64,000 nt of DNA from Streptomyces sp. B93. Its GTDB lineage: Bacteria > Actinomycetota > Actinomycetes > Streptomycetales > Streptomycetaceae. The translations under genes and the position numbers were made by a program. The stretch is taken from contig NZ_JAGPXL010000002.1 in NCBI RefSeq assembly GCF_018070565.1, positions 247,827-311,826 on the forward strand, read 5' to 3'. The notes under the pieces were generated by a model, which saw nothing but the letters and a program-made list of their open reading frames with translations, was not told the DNA's origin and did no database searches. Shown here piece by piece: positions 34,382-45,551 of the stretch (positions are counted from its first letter, which is position 1; each line of letters opens with the position of its first letter).

Positions 34382-35368
34382 TTACTGCTCTTGCTCTTGC
34401 TGGAACTCGCCGTCGGCGGCCCCCGTGTCCCCCGTGCCCGCCGCGCCCTCGGCGTCTTCCGCGCCCGGCGTCACGGTCACCGTCACGGTCGGCGTCGGAG
34501 TGGGCTTCGGCTTGGGCGGCAGCACCGTGTCGCGCGGGTCCTTCGCGGGGGCCTGCACGACGACACCGACGATGTCGAGCTTGGTGAAACTGACGTACGG
34601 CGTGACGTACAGCGTGCGTGTCAGGTCGCCGCCGGACGGGTCGACGCGGGAGACCACGCCGACCGGCACCCCGGGCACGAACGGCCTGTCGGCCTGGGAG
34701 CCGAAGGTGACCAGCCGGTCGCCCTTCTTGATCTCGGCCTTGCCGTTGAGGAGTTCGACGCGCAGCGGGCGGTCGCCCTGGCCGGAGGCGAAGCCGAGTT
34801 CGTCGTTGCCCTCCATGCGGGTGCCGACGGTGAAGTCGGGGTCGCTGGCGAGCAGCACGGTGGCGGTGCTCGGGCCGACGGTGGTGACCCGGCCGACCAG
34901 GCCGTCGCCGTTGAGCACGGTCATGTCGCGCTGGATGCCGTCGTCGGCGCCGACGTCGATGGTGATGGTCCAGGAGAAGCCCTGGGCGGCGCCTATGGCG
35001 ATGACCTCGGCGCCCTTGATGCCGTACTGGCCCGCGCCCGCGGTCTTCAGCATCTTGTCGAGCTGCTTCAGTCTGCTGCGGTTGCGGTCGTCGCTGCCCA
35101 GTCTCGCCTTGAGGGCGGCGTTCTCCCGCTCCAGCTCGGCGAGCCGGTCGTGCCGCTCCCCCGAGTCGCGGACCGCGGCGATGGCGTTGCCGACCGGGTC
35201 GACCGCGGACGACACGCCGTCCTGGATGGGGCCGAAGACGGTGGCCGCGGCCTGTCGGGCACCGTCGACCGGTGAGTCCTCCCCGCCGCGGATGTCCACC
35301 GTGATCAGCGCGAACGCGGTGGCGACCAGCAGCACAAGAAGCAGCCGGCTCTCTCGTGTGTCCCTCAC
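34382..35368 (-). CDS. mreC: rod shape-determining protein MreC
   Basis: The 328-residue protein has an N-terminal membrane anchor (LLLVLLVATAFALITVDI), a coiled coil (about 65-105: RLAELERENAALKARLG) and the double beta-barrel MreC core (VGRVTTVGPSTATVLLASDP, RLVTFGSQADRPFVPGVPVG). The C-terminal tail is a Thr/Pro- and Gln/Glu-rich low-complexity region ending in EFQQEQEQ. The GTG at 35368 is the first start in the frame; AGGAAGG lies 15 nt upstream, so expression may be modest. It follows mreB across a strong hairpin. Confidence 0.94.
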   Translation of the reverse strand: MRDTRESRLLLVLLVATAFALITVDIRGGEDSPVDGARQAAATVFGPIQDGVSSAVDPVGNAIAAVRDSGERHDRLAELERENAALKARLGSDDRNRSRLKQLDKMLKTAGAGQYGIKGAEVIAIGAAQGFSWTITIDVGADDGIQRDMTVLNGDGLVGRVTTVGPSTATVLLASDPDFTVGTRMEGNDELGFASGQGDRPLRVELLNGKAEIKKGDRLVTFGSQADRPFVPGVPVGVVSRVDPSGGDLTRTLYVTPYVSFTKLDIVGVVVQAPAKDPRDTVLPPKPKPTPTPTVTVTVTPGAEDAEGAAGTGDTGAADGEFQQEQEQ

Positions 35369-35449
35369 GTGCGGCGGCCGTGCCCTTCCTCATCGGAGAT
35401 CGGTACTGAAGTCAACGATCTGTGGCAGCTTATGCCTCTATATCAACGA

Positions 35450-35485
35450 TCCGCCGTACGAGAGGGGATCATCTCGTACGGCGGA
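35450..35485 (-). terminator. hairpin between mreB and mreC (terminator with likely read-through)
   Basis: TCCGCCGTACGAGA (35450-35463) and its exact complement (35472-35485) form a 14-bp stem with an 8-nt loop, 14 nt past the mreB stop. Most mreB transcripts would end here, giving more MreB than MreC/MreD. Confidence 0.8.
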
Positions 35486-35499
35486 ATCGACAACTCGCG

Positions 35500-36531
<1,032 letters not shown>

Positions 36532-36923
36532 CAGGATTCGTCTGGCCTTCCCACGAGCTTTTGAGGGCTTTTCAGGTTGGCGAGGTGGGTGCGGTGACGT
36601 GAAGGCTTCCATCGTAGACGCGCCTTCCCGAACACTGCGGGAGGGTCTTCGCCATTGTCAGCAGATGCGCTGCGGGTTCGCTTGTGGAGACGAGCGTTCG
36701 GGGACAGTCGTTCCCTCGATCGCCACGCATATGCCACAAGCCCCGCCCCGCGACCGCCGGAAGGCCGTCACACAGCTACGGGAAGCCGGGCGCGCACGGA
36801 CCCGGAAAGTGGGGACGTACGTGCCGCGGAGCCCGGCACGCACGGGCCGGGAAGCCCCGGACGCACAGGCCGGAAAGCCCGGGACACGGGGACCGCTCCC
36901 GGACTTCCGATCACGCTACCGGG
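36532..36923. other. mreB upstream region and ndk downstream region, no gene
   Basis: This 392-nt interval must contain the mreB promoter or promoters on the minus strand and the end of the ndk transcript. The part nearest mreB (36540-36660) is the least G+C rich. The part nearest ndk is filled by four degenerate 23-bp tandem repeats. No open frame with coding character was seen, and no confident -10/-35 pair could be picked. Confidence 0.5.
36793..36884. repeat. four degenerate 23-bp tandem repeats upstream of mreB
   Basis: Copies start at 36793, 36816, 36839 and 36862 with the core CGCACGGGCCGGGAAG and a constant 23-bp step. The second copy is the most diverged. Confidence 0.6.
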
Positions 36924-37337
36924 CTACGCCCGGCCGGGGAAGAAGATCTTCACCTCGCGCTCGGCGGACTCCTCGGAGTCGGAGGCGTGGATCAGGTTCT
37001 CGCGGACGATCACACCGTAGTCACCGCGGATCGAACCGGGCTGCGCGGCGATCGGGTCGGTCGGACCGGCGAGCTGCCGCAGCCCCTCGATGACCCGCTC
37101 GCCCTCGACGATCATGGCGACGACGGGACCGGAGGCCATGAACTCGACGAGCGGCTCGTAGAACGGCTTGCCCTTGTGCTCGCCGTAGTGCTGCTCCAGC
37201 GTGTCCTGGTCCAGGGTGCGCAGTTCCAGCGCCGTGATCCGCCAGCCGGCCTTGCGCTCGATACGGCTGATGATCTCGCCGGTCAGGCCGCGACGGACGG
37301 CGTCGGGCTTGAGCAGGACGAGGGTGCGCTGGGTCAC
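36924..37337 (-). CDS. ndk: nucleoside diphosphate kinase
   Basis: The 137-residue enzyme balances nucleoside triphosphate pools by transfer of a gamma phosphate through a phosphohistidine. The family core is complete: TLVLLKPDAVRRGLTGEII, KPFYEPLVEFMASGPVVAM, and RENLIHASDSEESAEREVKIFF with the catalytic His in IHASD. The GTG at 37337 has AAGGAG 6 nt upstream; an upstream in-frame ATG (37406) would add 23 unlikely residues. Confidence 0.97.
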   Translation of the reverse strand: MTQRTLVLLKPDAVRRGLTGEIISRIERKAGWRITALELRTLDQDTLEQHYGEHKGKPFYEPLVEFMASGPVVAMIVEGERVIEGLRQLAGPTDPIAAQPGSIRGDYGVIVRENLIHASDSEESAEREVKIFFPGRA

Positions 37338-37483
37338 GGCGTGCTCCTTGGAATCAAAGGATGTGCGGGAGGACGAGATTACCGGGCGTGTTCCGGCCGC
37401 TGTCACACAGAGTCAGGCTGACCGGCCCACGCCGTGTCCGGCTGACCGTCGCACGCGCGTCGGACCCACCGGCGTACGCCGTG

Positions 37484-37831
37484 TCAGGCCGCCCCGCCCT
37501 CGGCCTCCGCCGCGAATCTGGCCTTCGCCTCGTCCACCTTCCGGCCGAAGTGCACCGAGGACCACCACAGCCCCGCGAACAGCACCCCGATCACGAACAT
37601 CACCGGCACGAAGAACCCGGACGCCACCAGCCCGAGCTGGAGCACCCAGCCGAGGGCCACGCCGCCCGGCCGGGTCACCAAGCCGCACAGCAGCAGGCTC
37701 AGCAGCATCGCGACCCCGCACACCGTCCACACCATCGCCGTGGACAGGTCGTCGTCCTTCATCGCGACCAGACCCGCGAACCCGATGATCAGGAACTCGG
37801 CGATCAACGTCCCGGAACACAACGTACGCAT
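37484..37831 (-). CDS. DUF4233 domain-containing membrane protein
   Basis: The 115-residue protein is essentially four transmembrane segments (LIAEFLIIGFAGLVAMK, MVWTVCGVAMLLSLLLCGLV, GWVLQLGLVASGFFVPVMFVIGVLFAGLWW) followed by a short charged tail. DUF4233 proteins are actinobacterial and typically follow folC, as here (7 nt gap). The function is unknown. Confidence 0.9.
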   Translation of the reverse strand: MRTLCSGTLIAEFLIIGFAGLVAMKDDDLSTAMVWTVCGVAMLLSLLLCGLVTRPGGVALGWVLQLGLVASGFFVPVMFVIGVLFAGLWWSSVHFGRKVDEAKARFAAEAEGGAA

Positions 37832-37838
37832 GAGATTT

Positions 37839-39341
37839 TCAGCCCCTCCCCAGAAGCAGCCGGGCCTCGCCGACCGTGATGACGGAACCGGTCACCAGCA
37901 CGCCGCCGCCCGCGAACTCGCCCTCCTCCTCGGCCAGCGTGATCGCCTCCTCCAGCGCGTCCGGCAGCCGCGGCTCGACCTGCACCCGCTCGTCGCCGAA
38001 GATCTCCACCGCGATCGCGGCCAGCTCGTCGGCGTCCATCGCGCGATGGCTGGAGTTCTGGGTGACCACGATCTCCGCGAAGACCGGCTCGAAGGCCTCC
38101 AGCAGCCCCCGTACGTTCTTGTCCCCGCTCGCGCCGACCACCCCGATCAGCCGGCTGAACTGGAACGCCTCGCCGATCGCCTCGGCGACGGCCCGCGCGC
38201 CCGCCGGGTTGTGCGCCGCGTCCAGCACGACCGTCGGAGACCGCCGTACGACCTCAAGACGGCCCGGCGAGGCCACGGCGGCGAACGCCTTGCGGACCGT
38301 GTCGACGTCCAGCGGCTCGGCGCGCTGCGCGCCCACGCCGAAGAACGCCTCGACGGCGGCGAGCGCGACGGCCGCGTTGTGCGCCTGGTGCGCGCCGTGC
38401 AGCGGCAGGTACACCTCCGTGTACTCACCGCCGAGGCCGCGCAGGGTCAGCAGCTGCCCGCCGACCGCGACCTGACGGTCCAGGACACCGAACTCCAGGC
38501 CTTCCCGGGCCACCGTGGCGTCCACCTCGACGGCCCGCTTCAGCAGCACCTGCGCCGCGTCCACCGGCTGCTGGGCGAGGATCACCGTGGCGCCCTGCTT
38601 GATGACGCCCGCCTTCTCGGCGGCGATCTCGCCGGGCGTGGAACCCAGCCGGTCGGTGTGGTCGAGGTCGATGGGCGTCACGACCGCCACATCGCCGTCG
38701 ATGACGTTGGTGGCGTCCCAGCTGCCGCCCATGCCGACTTCCACGACGGCCACGTCGACCGGGGCGTCCGCGAAGGCGGCGTACGCCATGCCGGTGAGCA
38801 CCTCGAAGAACGACAGCCGGTACTCCTGCTGCGCGTCGACCATCTCGACGTACGGCTTGATGTCCCGGTACGTCTCCACGAACCGCTCCGCGGCGATCGG
38901 CGCGCCGTCCAGGCTGATCCGCTCGGTGATCGACTGCACGTGCGGGGACGTGTACCGGCCGGTGCGCAGCTCGAAGGCGCCGAGGAGGGCCTCGATCATG
39001 CGGGCCGTGGACGTCTTCCCGTTGGTCCCCGTGATGTGGATCGACGGGTACGACCGCTGCGGCTCACCCAGGACGTCCATCAGCGCGGCGATGCGGCTGA
39101 CCGACGGCTCCAGCTTGGTCTCGCCCCAGCGGGTGGCCAGCTCGGCCTCGACCTCGCGCAGGGCCTTGTCGACCTCCGGGTCCTCCGGGCGGGCGGGCAC
39201 GTCGGCGTCCGGGGGGCCGCCCTGGGTACGCAGGGTGCGGCTGCCGGCCTCGATCACGGCGAGATCGGGGTCGCGCTGCGTCTCGGCCTCGATGATCTCT
39301 TCGAAGGAGTCGAGGGGGTCGGGCTCGTTCTGGTCGCTCAC
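37839..39341 (-). CDS. folC: bifunctional folylpolyglutamate synthase/dihydrofolate synthase
   Basis: The 500-residue ATP-dependent ligase joins glutamate to dihydropteroate or folate. It has a Mur-ligase-like fold with the P-loop ITGTNGKTSTARM (about residue 100), followed by GRYTSPHVQSITERI, VEVGMGGSWDATNVI and the C-terminal glutamate-ligase motif VLDAAHNPAGARAVAE. The first 55 residues are an acidic extension typical of Streptomyces. It lies 192 nt downstream of valS and 7 nt before the DUF4233 gene. Confidence 0.96.
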   Translation of the reverse strand: MSDQNEPDPLDSFEEIIEAETQRDPDLAVIEAGSRTLRTQGGPPDADVPARPEDPEVDKALREVEAELATRWGETKLEPSVSRIAALMDVLGEPQRSYPSIHITGTNGKTSTARMIEALLGAFELRTGRYTSPHVQSITERISLDGAPIAAERFVETYRDIKPYVEMVDAQQEYRLSFFEVLTGMAYAAFADAPVDVAVVEVGMGGSWDATNVIDGDVAVVTPIDLDHTDRLGSTPGEIAAEKAGVIKQGATVILAQQPVDAAQVLLKRAVEVDATVAREGLEFGVLDRQVAVGGQLLTLRGLGGEYTEVYLPLHGAHQAHNAAVALAAVEAFFGVGAQRAEPLDVDTVRKAFAAVASPGRLEVVRRSPTVVLDAAHNPAGARAVAEAIGEAFQFSRLIGVVGASGDKNVRGLLEAFEPVFAEIVVTQNSSHRAMDADELAAIAVEIFGDERVQVEPRLPDALEEAITLAEEEGEFAGGGVLVTGSVITVGEARLLLGRG

Positions 39342-39398
39342 GGGGCCAGTCTACGGAGCGGGGGTGACAAAGGTGGGGGGTGGCTTGGGTCGTCCGTT

Positions 39399-39478
39399 GG
39401 GTGCGGGTTGTGGGGGGGGCTGGTCGCGCCCGCGCGGCGGAGCCGCACATCGATACAGCCCCGCGCCCCTGAGGGGAC
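39399..39478. repeat. dispersed Streptomyces intergenic repeat, copy A
   Basis: The stretch contains CTGGTCGCGCCCGCGCGGCG, AGCCGCACATCGATACAG and CCCCGCGCCCCTGAGGGG, which I recognise as a repeat family common between genes in Streptomyces genomes. A related copy is at 46334. It fills the folC-valS gap next to the valS terminator. Confidence 0.55.
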
Positions 39479-39482
39479 GGAC

Positions 39483-39516
39483 AGGCCCCCGGCGCGGAAA
39501 ACAGCACCGGGGGCCT
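39483..39516 (-). terminator. terminator after valS
   Basis: AGGCCCCCGG (39483-39492) and CCGGGGGCCT (39507-39516) form a perfect 10-bp stem with a 14-nt loop, 18 nt past the valS stop. Confidence 0.75.
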
Positions 39517-39533
39517 TCACCGCGTACGGACTC

Positions 39534-42158
39534 CTACGCCTGCGGCAGCCTCTCCAGCTGCGCCGCGATCCGGGCGATGTCCTCCTCCGCCTTGGAGAGG
39601 CGGGTTCGGATCTTCTCGACCACCTGGTCCGGGGCCTTCGCCAGGAACGCCTCGTTGCCGAGCTTGGCCGTGGCCTGGGCCTTCTCCTTCTCGGCGGCGG
39701 CGAGGTCCTTCGCGAGGCGCTTGCGCTCGGCCGCGACGTCGATCGTGCCGGACAGGTCGAGCGCGACCTGCGCCCCCGCCACCGGCAGCGTCGCCGTGGC
39801 CGAGAAGGCGTCGCCCTCCGGCTGGAGCCGCAGCAGCTGGCGGATGGCGGCCTCGTGGGCGGCGAACGGCGTGCCGTCCAGGGTGAGGCGGGCCGGGACC
39901 CGCTGGCCGGGCTGGAGGCCCTGGTCGGCGCGGAAGCGGCGGACCTCGGTGATGACCGCCTGGAGGTCGGAGATCTCCCGCTCGGCGTCGGCGTCCCGGA
40001 AGCCACTGTCCTTCGGCCAGTCGGCGATGACGAGCGACTCACCGCCGGTCAGTGTCGTCCACAGCGTCTCGGTGACGAAGGGGACGACCGGGTGCAGCAG
40101 CCGCAGCGTGACGTCGAGGACCTCGCCGAGGACGCGCTTGCTGACCTCGGCGGCCTCGCCGCCCGCCTGGAAGGTGGTCTTGGACAGTTCGACGTACCAG
40201 TCGAAGACCTCGTCCCAGGCGAAGTGGAACAGGGCGTCGGAGAGCTTCGCGAACTGGTAGTCCTCGTAGTACGCGTCGACCTCGGCGACCACCGAGTTCA
40301 GCCGGGAGAGGATCCAGCGGTCGGTCGAGGACATCCGCGACGCGTCGGGCAGCGGGCCCTGGACCGTCGCGCCGTTCATCAGCGCGAAGCGGGTGGCGTT
40401 CCAGATCTTGTTGGCGAAGTTCCTCGAGCCCTGGACCCAGTCCTCGCCGATCGGGACGTCGACGCCCGGGTTGGCGCCGCGCGCCAGGGTGAAGCGGAGT
40501 GCGTCGGAGCCGTACTTGTCCATCCAGTCCAGCGGGTTGACGACGTTCCCGAAGGACTTCGACATCTTCTTGCCGTTCTGGTCACGGACCATGCCGTGCA
40601 GGGCGATGGTGTGGAACGGCGGGGTGCCGTCCATCGCGTAGAGGCCGAACATCATCATCCGGGCGACCCAGAAGAAGAGGATGTCGTAGCCGGTGACCAG
40701 GACCGAGTTCGGGTAGAACTTCGCGAGCGATTCCGTCTGCTCGGGCCAGCCGAGGGTGGAGAACGGCCACAGGCCGGACGAGAACCAGGTGTCGAGGACG
40801 TCGGAGTCCTGCCGCCAGCCCTCGCCGCTCGGCGGCTCCTCGTCGGGGCCGACGCAGACGACCTCGCCGTTCGGGCCGTACCAGACGGGGATGCGGTGGC
40901 CCCACCACAGCTGGCGCGAGATGCACCAGTCGTGGAGGTTGTCGACCCAGTCGAAGTACCGCTTCTCCATCTCCTGCGGATGGATCTTGACCTTGCCGTC
41001 GCGGACGGCGTCACCCGCCGCCTTCGCCAGCGGGCCGACCTTGACCCACCACTGCATGGACAGGCGCGGCTCGACGGTGGTCTTGCAGCGCGAGCAGTGG
41101 CCGACGGAGTGGACGTAGGGCCGCTTCTCGGCGACGATCCGGCCCTCGGCGCGCAGGGCGGCGACGATCGCCGAGCGGGCCTCGAACCGGTCCAGGCCCT
41201 GGAAGGGGCCGTGGACGGTGATGACGGCGTGCTCGTCCATGACCGTGATGGCGGGCAGGTCGTGGCGCTGGCCGATCTCGAAGTCGTTCGGGTCGTGCGC
41301 CGGGGTGACCTTGACGGCACCCGTGCCGAACTCGGGGTCGACGTGCGTGTCCGCGACGACCGGGATGGAACGGTCGGTCAGCGGCAGCCTGATCAGCTTG
41401 CCGATCAGGTGCTGGTAGCGCTCGTCGTCGGGGTGGACGGCGACGGCCGTGTCACCGAGCATCGTCTCGGCGCGGGTGGTGGCGACGACGACGGTGTCGT
41501 CACCGTCGCCGTACTTCATCGAGACCAGCTCGCCGTCGTCGTCCTGGTAGGAGACCTCGATGTCGGAGATCGCGGTCAGACAGCGGGGGCACCAGTTGAT
41601 GATCCGCTCGGCGCGGTAGATCAGCTCGTCGTCGTAGAGCCGCTTGAAGATGGTCTGGACGGCCTGGGAGAGGCCCGCGTCCATCGTGAAGCGCTCACGC
41701 GACCAGGCAACGCCGTCGCCGAGGCGGCGCATCTGCCCGGAGATCTGCCCGCCGGACTCGGCCTTCCACTGCCAGACCCGCTCGACGAAGGCCTCCCGGC
41801 CCAGGTCGTGCCGGGACTTGCCCTCCTTGCCCAGCTCCCGCTCGACGACGTTCTGCGTGGCGATGCCCGCGTGGTCCATGCCGGGCTGCCACAGCGTCTC
41901 GTAGCCCTGCATGCGCTTGCGGCGGGTCAGGGCGTCGATGAGGGTGTGCTCGAAGGCGTGCCCGAGGTGCAGGCTGCCGGTGACGTTCGGCGGGGGGATG
42001 ACGATGGTGTACGGCGGCTTGTCGCTCTTCTCGTCCGCCTCGAAGTAGCCCCGCTCTACCCAGCGCTCGTACAGCGTCCCCTCTACCTCGGCCGGCGCGT
42101 ACTGGGTCGGCAGTTCGGTGATGGGCGCTGGTTGCTGCTGCTGAGTGTTCTCGGTCAC
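39534..42158 (-). CDS. valS: valyl-tRNA synthetase
   Basis: The 874-residue class I synthetase has the HIGH-type motif as [16 protein letters not shown] near residue 55-70. The inserted editing domain runs from about 190 to 350 ([38 protein letters not shown]). KMSKS lies in [11 protein letters not shown] near residue 530, followed by the anticodon-binding region and a C-terminal coiled-coil arm ([20 protein letters not shown]) that contacts tRNA. The start gives [20 protein letters not shown]. No T-box-like leader is seen in the 136-nt divergent upstream region. Confidence 0.98.
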   Translation of the reverse strand: MTENTQQQQPAPITELPTQYAPAEVEGTLYERWVERGYFEADEKSDKPPYTIVIPPPNVTGSLHLGHAFEHTLIDALTRRKRMQGYETLWQPGMDHAGIATQNVVERELGKEGKSRHDLGREAFVERVWQWKAESGGQISGQMRRLGDGVAWSRERFTMDAGLSQAVQTIFKRLYDDELIYRAERIINWCPRCLTAISDIEVSYQDDDGELVSMKYGDGDDTVVVATTRAETMLGDTAVAVHPDDERYQHLIGKLIRLPLTDRSIPVVADTHVDPEFGTGAVKVTPAHDPNDFEIGQRHDLPAITVMDEHAVITVHGPFQGLDRFEARSAIVAALRAEGRIVAEKRPYVHSVGHCSRCKTTVEPRLSMQWWVKVGPLAKAAGDAVRDGKVKIHPQEMEKRYFDWVDNLHDWCISRQLWWGHRIPVWYGPNGEVVCVGPDEEPPSGEGWRQDSDVLDTWFSSGLWPFSTLGWPEQTESLAKFYPNSVLVTGYDILFFWVARMMMFGLYAMDGTPPFHTIALHGMVRDQNGKKMSKSFGNVVNPLDWMDKYGSDALRFTLARGANPGVDVPIGEDWVQGSRNFANKIWNATRFALMNGATVQGPLPDASRMSSTDRWILSRLNSVVAEVDAYYEDYQFAKLSDALFHFAWDEVFDWYVELSKTTFQAGGEAAEVSKRVLGEVLDVTLRLLHPVVPFVTETLWTTLTGGESLVIADWPKDSGFRDADAEREISDLQAVITEVRRFRADQGLQPGQRVPARLTLDGTPFAAHEAAIRQLLRLQPEGDAFSATATLPVAGAQVALDLSGTIDVAAERKRLAKDLAAAEKEKAQATAKLGNEAFLAKAPDQVVEKIRTRLSKAEEDIARIAAQLERLPQA

Positions 42159-42294
42159 GGGCTCAGTTTAGGGGTGTCACCACGCCGTCCCGAAACTCGA
42201 TTCCTTTGTAACGGTGCGTACCCCGGTGCCGTAACCGGGTGTGGCCTGGGCCAGGATGTCAGGAACACATAAGCATCTGGAGGGGAACCCAGTA

Positions 42295-43230
42295 ATGAGC
42301 TACAACCAGCCGGGCCCGTACGGCGGGCAGCCCCAGCAGCCCGGACCGTACGGTCAGCCGGGTCCCTACGGTCAGCAGCCGCAGGCCCCTCAGCCCGGCT
42401 ACGGCTACCCCCAGCAGCCCCCGGCCCAGCCGCAGCCCGGGTACGGCTACCCGCAGCAGCCCGGCCAGCCCGGCGTGCCGCCGCAGCAGCCGCCCTACGG
42501 CCAGGCTCCCTACGGCGTTCCGCAGCCCCCGGCGCCGGGGGGCGGCAAGAAGAAGACCGGCCTGATCATCGGCGCGGTGGCGGTCGTCGCCGCGATCGCG
42601 GTCGGCGCGTACTTCGTGCTCGGGGGCAGCGGCAGCGGCTCGGACGTCGCCGACGACGGCCCCCACAAGCTGACGACGCCCGCGACCGTCCTCGACGGCG
42701 AGTACAAGAAGGGCGACGGCGGCGACGGCGACTCGATGACCGAGGACGACATCAAGGACGCCGAGAAGTGGGGGGTGAAGAACCCCACCGACGTCGAGGC
42801 GCAGTACACCTCGGGCAACGAGGACAACCCGCTCTCGCAGAAGATGCTCAACTTCGGCGGGGTGTACGGCGAGATCGAGGACCCCGAGAAGGTCGTCGAC
42901 GCCTTCCTGGCCCACATGGAGAAGGAAGCCGGGAAGGAGGACGACGAGGAGATGAAGGTCACCATGGAGGGCGAGGCGAAGTCGTACGACAACGCCGACG
43001 GCGCCGTGCTCAAGTGCCAGGACGCCAAGATGGAGCCGACCGACGGCTCGTCCTCCAGCGGCGGCCCCAGCGAGATGTACGTGACCTACTGCGTGTGGGG
43101 CGACTACAGCACCCTCGGCCTGCTCATGCCGATGGACCTCGCGAACATCGCCGCGGAGAAGAAGTCCGACCAGGCCGCCGCAGCGGAGACCACCGCCAAG
43201 TTCCGTGAGGAAGTGCGCGTCAAGTCCTGA
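42295..43230 (+). CDS. Pro/Gln/Gly/Tyr-rich membrane-anchored protein of unknown function
   Basis: The 311-residue protein has a cytoplasmic low-complexity N-terminus (about 1-82) of repeated GPYGQQP and GYGYPQQP units. One membrane segment follows ([23 protein letters not shown], about 87-109), then an extracytoplasmic acidic domain of about 190 residues with two cysteines that could form a disulfide (LKCQDAK and TYCVWGDYS). The ATG at 42295 has GGAGGGG 9 nt upstream. It is monocistronic, divergent from valS and ended by the terminator at 43245. Streptomyces have many proteins of this layout; the function is unknown. Confidence 0.88.
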   Translation: MSYNQPGPYGGQPQQPGPYGQPGPYGQQPQAPQPGYGYPQQPPAQPQPGYGYPQQPGQPGVPPQQPPYGQAPYGVPQPPAPGGGKKKTGLIIGAVAVVAAIAVGAYFVLGGSGSGSDVADDGPHKLTTPATVLDGEYKKGDGGDGDSMTEDDIKDAEKWGVKNPTDVEAQYTSGNEDNPLSQKMLNFGGVYGEIEDPEKVVDAFLAHMEKEAGKEDDEEMKVTMEGEAKSYDNADGAVLKCQDAKMEPTDGSSSSGGPSEMYVTYCVWGDYSTLGLLMPMDLANIAAEKKSDQAAAAETTAKFREEVRVKS

Positions 43231-43244
43231 CGACACGCAACGAC

Positions 43245-43278
43245 GAAGGGGCCCCGGCCGATTGGCCGGGGCCCCTTC
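43245..43278. terminator. bidirectional terminator between the 42295 gene and clpX
   Basis: GAAGGGGCCCCGGCC (43245-43259) and its exact complement (43264-43278) form a 15-bp stem with the 4-nt loop GATT, between two convergent stops. Confidence 0.92.
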
Positions 43279-43293
43279 ACATGTCCCTGCGTA

Positions 43294-44580
43294 CTACGCC
43301 GACTTCTGCTCGCCGCCGCCCCGCCCCCGCGCGTCCCTCGGGATCAGCGTCGGGTTGACGTTGGAGTGGACGACGTCGGCGGTGATGACGACGCGGGCGA
43401 CGTCCTTGCGGGACGGGACCTCGTACATCACCGACATCAGCACCTCCTCCATGATGGCGCGCAGCCCGCGTGCGCCGGTCTGGCGGAGGATGGCCTGGTC
43501 GGCGATGGCCTCCAGCGCCTCACGCTCGAAGTCCAGCTCCACCCCGTCGAGTTCGAACAGCCGCTGGTACTGCTTCACCAGGGCGTTGCGCGGCTCGACC
43601 AGGATCTGGAGCAGCGCCTCACGGTCGAGGTTGTGCACCGAGGTGATGACGGGGAGGCGGCCGATGAACTCGGGGATCATGCCGAACTTGACCAGGTCCT
43701 CCGGCATGACGTTCTCGAACTGGTCCTTGGACTCCAGCTCCCGCTTGGAGCGGATGGTGGCGCCGAAGCCGATGCCCTTCGCGCCCGCCCGGGACTCGAT
43801 GATCTTCTCCAGGCCCGCGAAGGCGCCGCCCACGATGAACAGCACGTTCGTGGTGTCGATCTGGATGAACTCCTGGTGCGGGTGCTTGCGTCCGCCCTGC
43901 GGGGGAACGGAGGCCGTGGTCCCCTCCAGGATCTTCAGCAGGGCCTGCTGGACGCCCTCGCCGGAGACGTCGCGGGTGATCGACGGGTTCTCGCTCTTGC
44001 GGGCGACCTTGTCGATCTCGTCGATGTAGATGATCCCGGTCTCGGCCTTCTTGACGTCGTAGTCCGCCGCCTGGATCAGCTTCAGCAGGATGTTCTCGAC
44101 GTCCTCACCGACATAGCCCGCCTCGGTGAGCGCGGTGGCGTCGGCGATGGCGAACGGGACGTTCAGCATGCGGGCCAGGGTCTGGGCCAGCAGGGTCTTG
44201 CCGGAGCCCGTGGGGCCGAGCAGCAGGATGTTGGACTTCGCCAGCTCGATGGCGTCGTCACGGCCCTGGGCGCCGCCGTTCTCCCCGGCCTGGACGCGCT
44301 TGTAGTGGTTGTACACCGCGACGGAGAGCGCCTTCTTCGCGGCCTCCTGGCCGACGACGTACCCCTCGAGGAACTCGTAGATCTCGCGGGGCTTGGGCAG
44401 TTCCTCCCAGCGCACCTCGCTGGTCTCGGCCAGCTCCTCCTCGATGATCTCGTTGCAGAGGTCGATGCACTCGTCGCAGATGTACACACCGGGCCCTGCG
44501 ATGAGCTTCTTGACCTGCTTCTGGCTCTTGCCGCAGAACGAGCACTTGAGCAGATCGCCGCCGTCACCGATGCGTGCCAC
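43294..44580 (-). CDS. clpX: ATP-dependent Clp protease ATP-binding subunit ClpX
   Basis: The 428-residue AAA+ unfoldase feeds substrates to ClpP. The N-terminal zinc-binding domain has CSFCGKSQ and [12 protein letters not shown] (four cysteines). The AAA module has Walker [13 protein letters not shown] near residue 125, the pore loop GYVGEDVE, Walker [10 protein letters not shown] and sensor/arginine regions. The IGF-type loop that docks on ClpP appears as IGFGAT. The ATG at 44580 starts [14 protein letters not shown], typical for Streptomyces. It lies downstream of clpP1-clpP2, separated by a hairpin. Confidence 0.98.
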   Translation of the reverse strand: MARIGDGGDLLKCSFCGKSQKQVKKLIAGPGVYICDECIDLCNEIIEEELAETSEVRWEELPKPREIYEFLEGYVVGQEAAKKALSVAVYNHYKRVQAGENGGAQGRDDAIELAKSNILLLGPTGSGKTLLAQTLARMLNVPFAIADATALTEAGYVGEDVENILLKLIQAADYDVKKAETGIIYIDEIDKVARKSENPSITRDVSGEGVQQALLKILEGTTASVPPQGGRKHPHQEFIQIDTTNVLFIVGGAFAGLEKIIESRAGAKGIGFGATIRSKRELESKDQFENVMPEDLVKFGMIPEFIGRLPVITSVHNLDREALLQILVEPRNALVKQYQRLFELDGVELDFEREALEAIADQAILRQTGARGLRAIMEEVLMSVMYEVPSRKDVARVVITADVVHSNVNPTLIPRDARGRGGGEQKSA

Positions 44581-44683
44581 GGTGTGCTTCCCCTTCGCCT
44601 GGGAGCGCCTGGACGCCTGCGTCCAGCGGCTCCTGGTGCTGCCTTATGTCCGACGGTACCTTGCCTAGCCCCCCGTTCGGGCC

Positions 44684-44736
44684 CCCCTTGGCACGGTTCA
44701 CTTTGACGTGGACCGGGCCAGAGCCGTGCCAAGGGG
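44684..44736 (-). terminator. hairpin between clpP2 and clpX
   Basis: CCCCTTGGCACGG (44684-44696) and its exact complement (44724-44736) form a 13-bp stem with a 27-nt loop, 24 nt past the clpP2 stop. It would separate the ClgR-controlled clpP1-clpP2 transcript from clpX. Confidence 0.65.
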
Positions 44737-44759
44737 TGGCAGACGCTACCGGACCCGCG

Positions 44760-45440
44760 TCAGCGGACGTCAGCGTTGTTCATCTTCCGGGTGGAGATGA
44801 TCTGGTCGATCAGACCGTACGCCAGCGCGTCCTCGGCCGTGAGGATCTTGTCGCGCTCGATGTCCTCGCGGATCTTCTCGATGCCCTGGGTGGAGTGCTT
44901 GGCCAGCATCTCCTCCAGCTGCGAACGCATCCGCAGGATCTCGTTGGCGGCGATCTCCAGGTCCGAGACCTGGCCGCGACCGGTCTCGCTGTACGGCTGG
45001 TGGATCAGGATGCGGGCGTTGGGCAGCGCCATCCGCTTGCCGGGGGAGCCCGCCGCGAGCAGCACGGCCGCGGCGGAGGCCGCCTGGCCCATGCAGACCG
45101 TCTGGATGTCCGGCTTGACGAACTGCATCGTGTCGTAGATCGCCGTCAGCGCGGTGAAGGAGCCGCCGGGGCTGTTGATGTAGACCGAGATGTCCCGGTC
45201 GGGGTCCATCGACTCCAGGCACAGCAGCTGCGCCATGACGTCGTTGGCGGAGGCGTCGTCGATCTGGACGCCGAGGAAGATCACCCGCTCCTCGAAGAGC
45301 TTCGCGTACGGGTCGTACTCGCGGATGCCCTGCGAGGTGCGCTCGACGAAGCGGGGGATGACATAGCGGGACTCGGCCTGCGGCCCGGTGTACTCGGCGC
45401 GCGTGCGGTCGTAGAGGCCGCTGCCGGGGAAGTCGTTCAC
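44760..45440 (-). CDS. clpP2: ATP-dependent Clp protease proteolytic subunit ClpP2
   Basis: The 226-residue serine peptidase has its catalytic serine in [15 protein letters not shown] and its histidine in [14 protein letters not shown]. The N-terminal propeptide-like segment (about 1-35) is longer than in the sister protein. [20 protein letters not shown] forms the oxyanion-site region. In Streptomyces ClpP1 and ClpP2 work as a mixed complex. It is the second gene of the clpP1-clpP2 operon, 111 nt after clpP1. Confidence 0.96.
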   Translation of the reverse strand: MNDFPGSGLYDRTRAEYTGPQAESRYVIPRFVERTSQGIREYDPYAKLFEERVIFLGVQIDDASANDVMAQLLCLESMDPDRDISVYINSPGGSFTALTAIYDTMQFVKPDIQTVCMGQAASAAAVLLAAGSPGKRMALPNARILIHQPYSETGRGQVSDLEIAANEILRMRSQLEEMLAKHSTQGIEKIREDIERDKILTAEDALAYGLIDQIISTRKMNNADVR

Positions 45441-45551
45441 GGTGTCTCCTGGAAAAAGGCTGGGGCGGGGGCTGGGGCTGTGCCGGGGCGGCTGCTCGGC
45501 CCTCTTAGCGGGGCCGGGCCGCCGGGGGCCTGGAAGGGGCTGCTACGGCCC

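Noticed and set aside
42159..42294. T-box riboswitch before valS
   Set aside because: Only 136 nt separate the divergent genes and no T-box sequence or specifier hairpin is visible.
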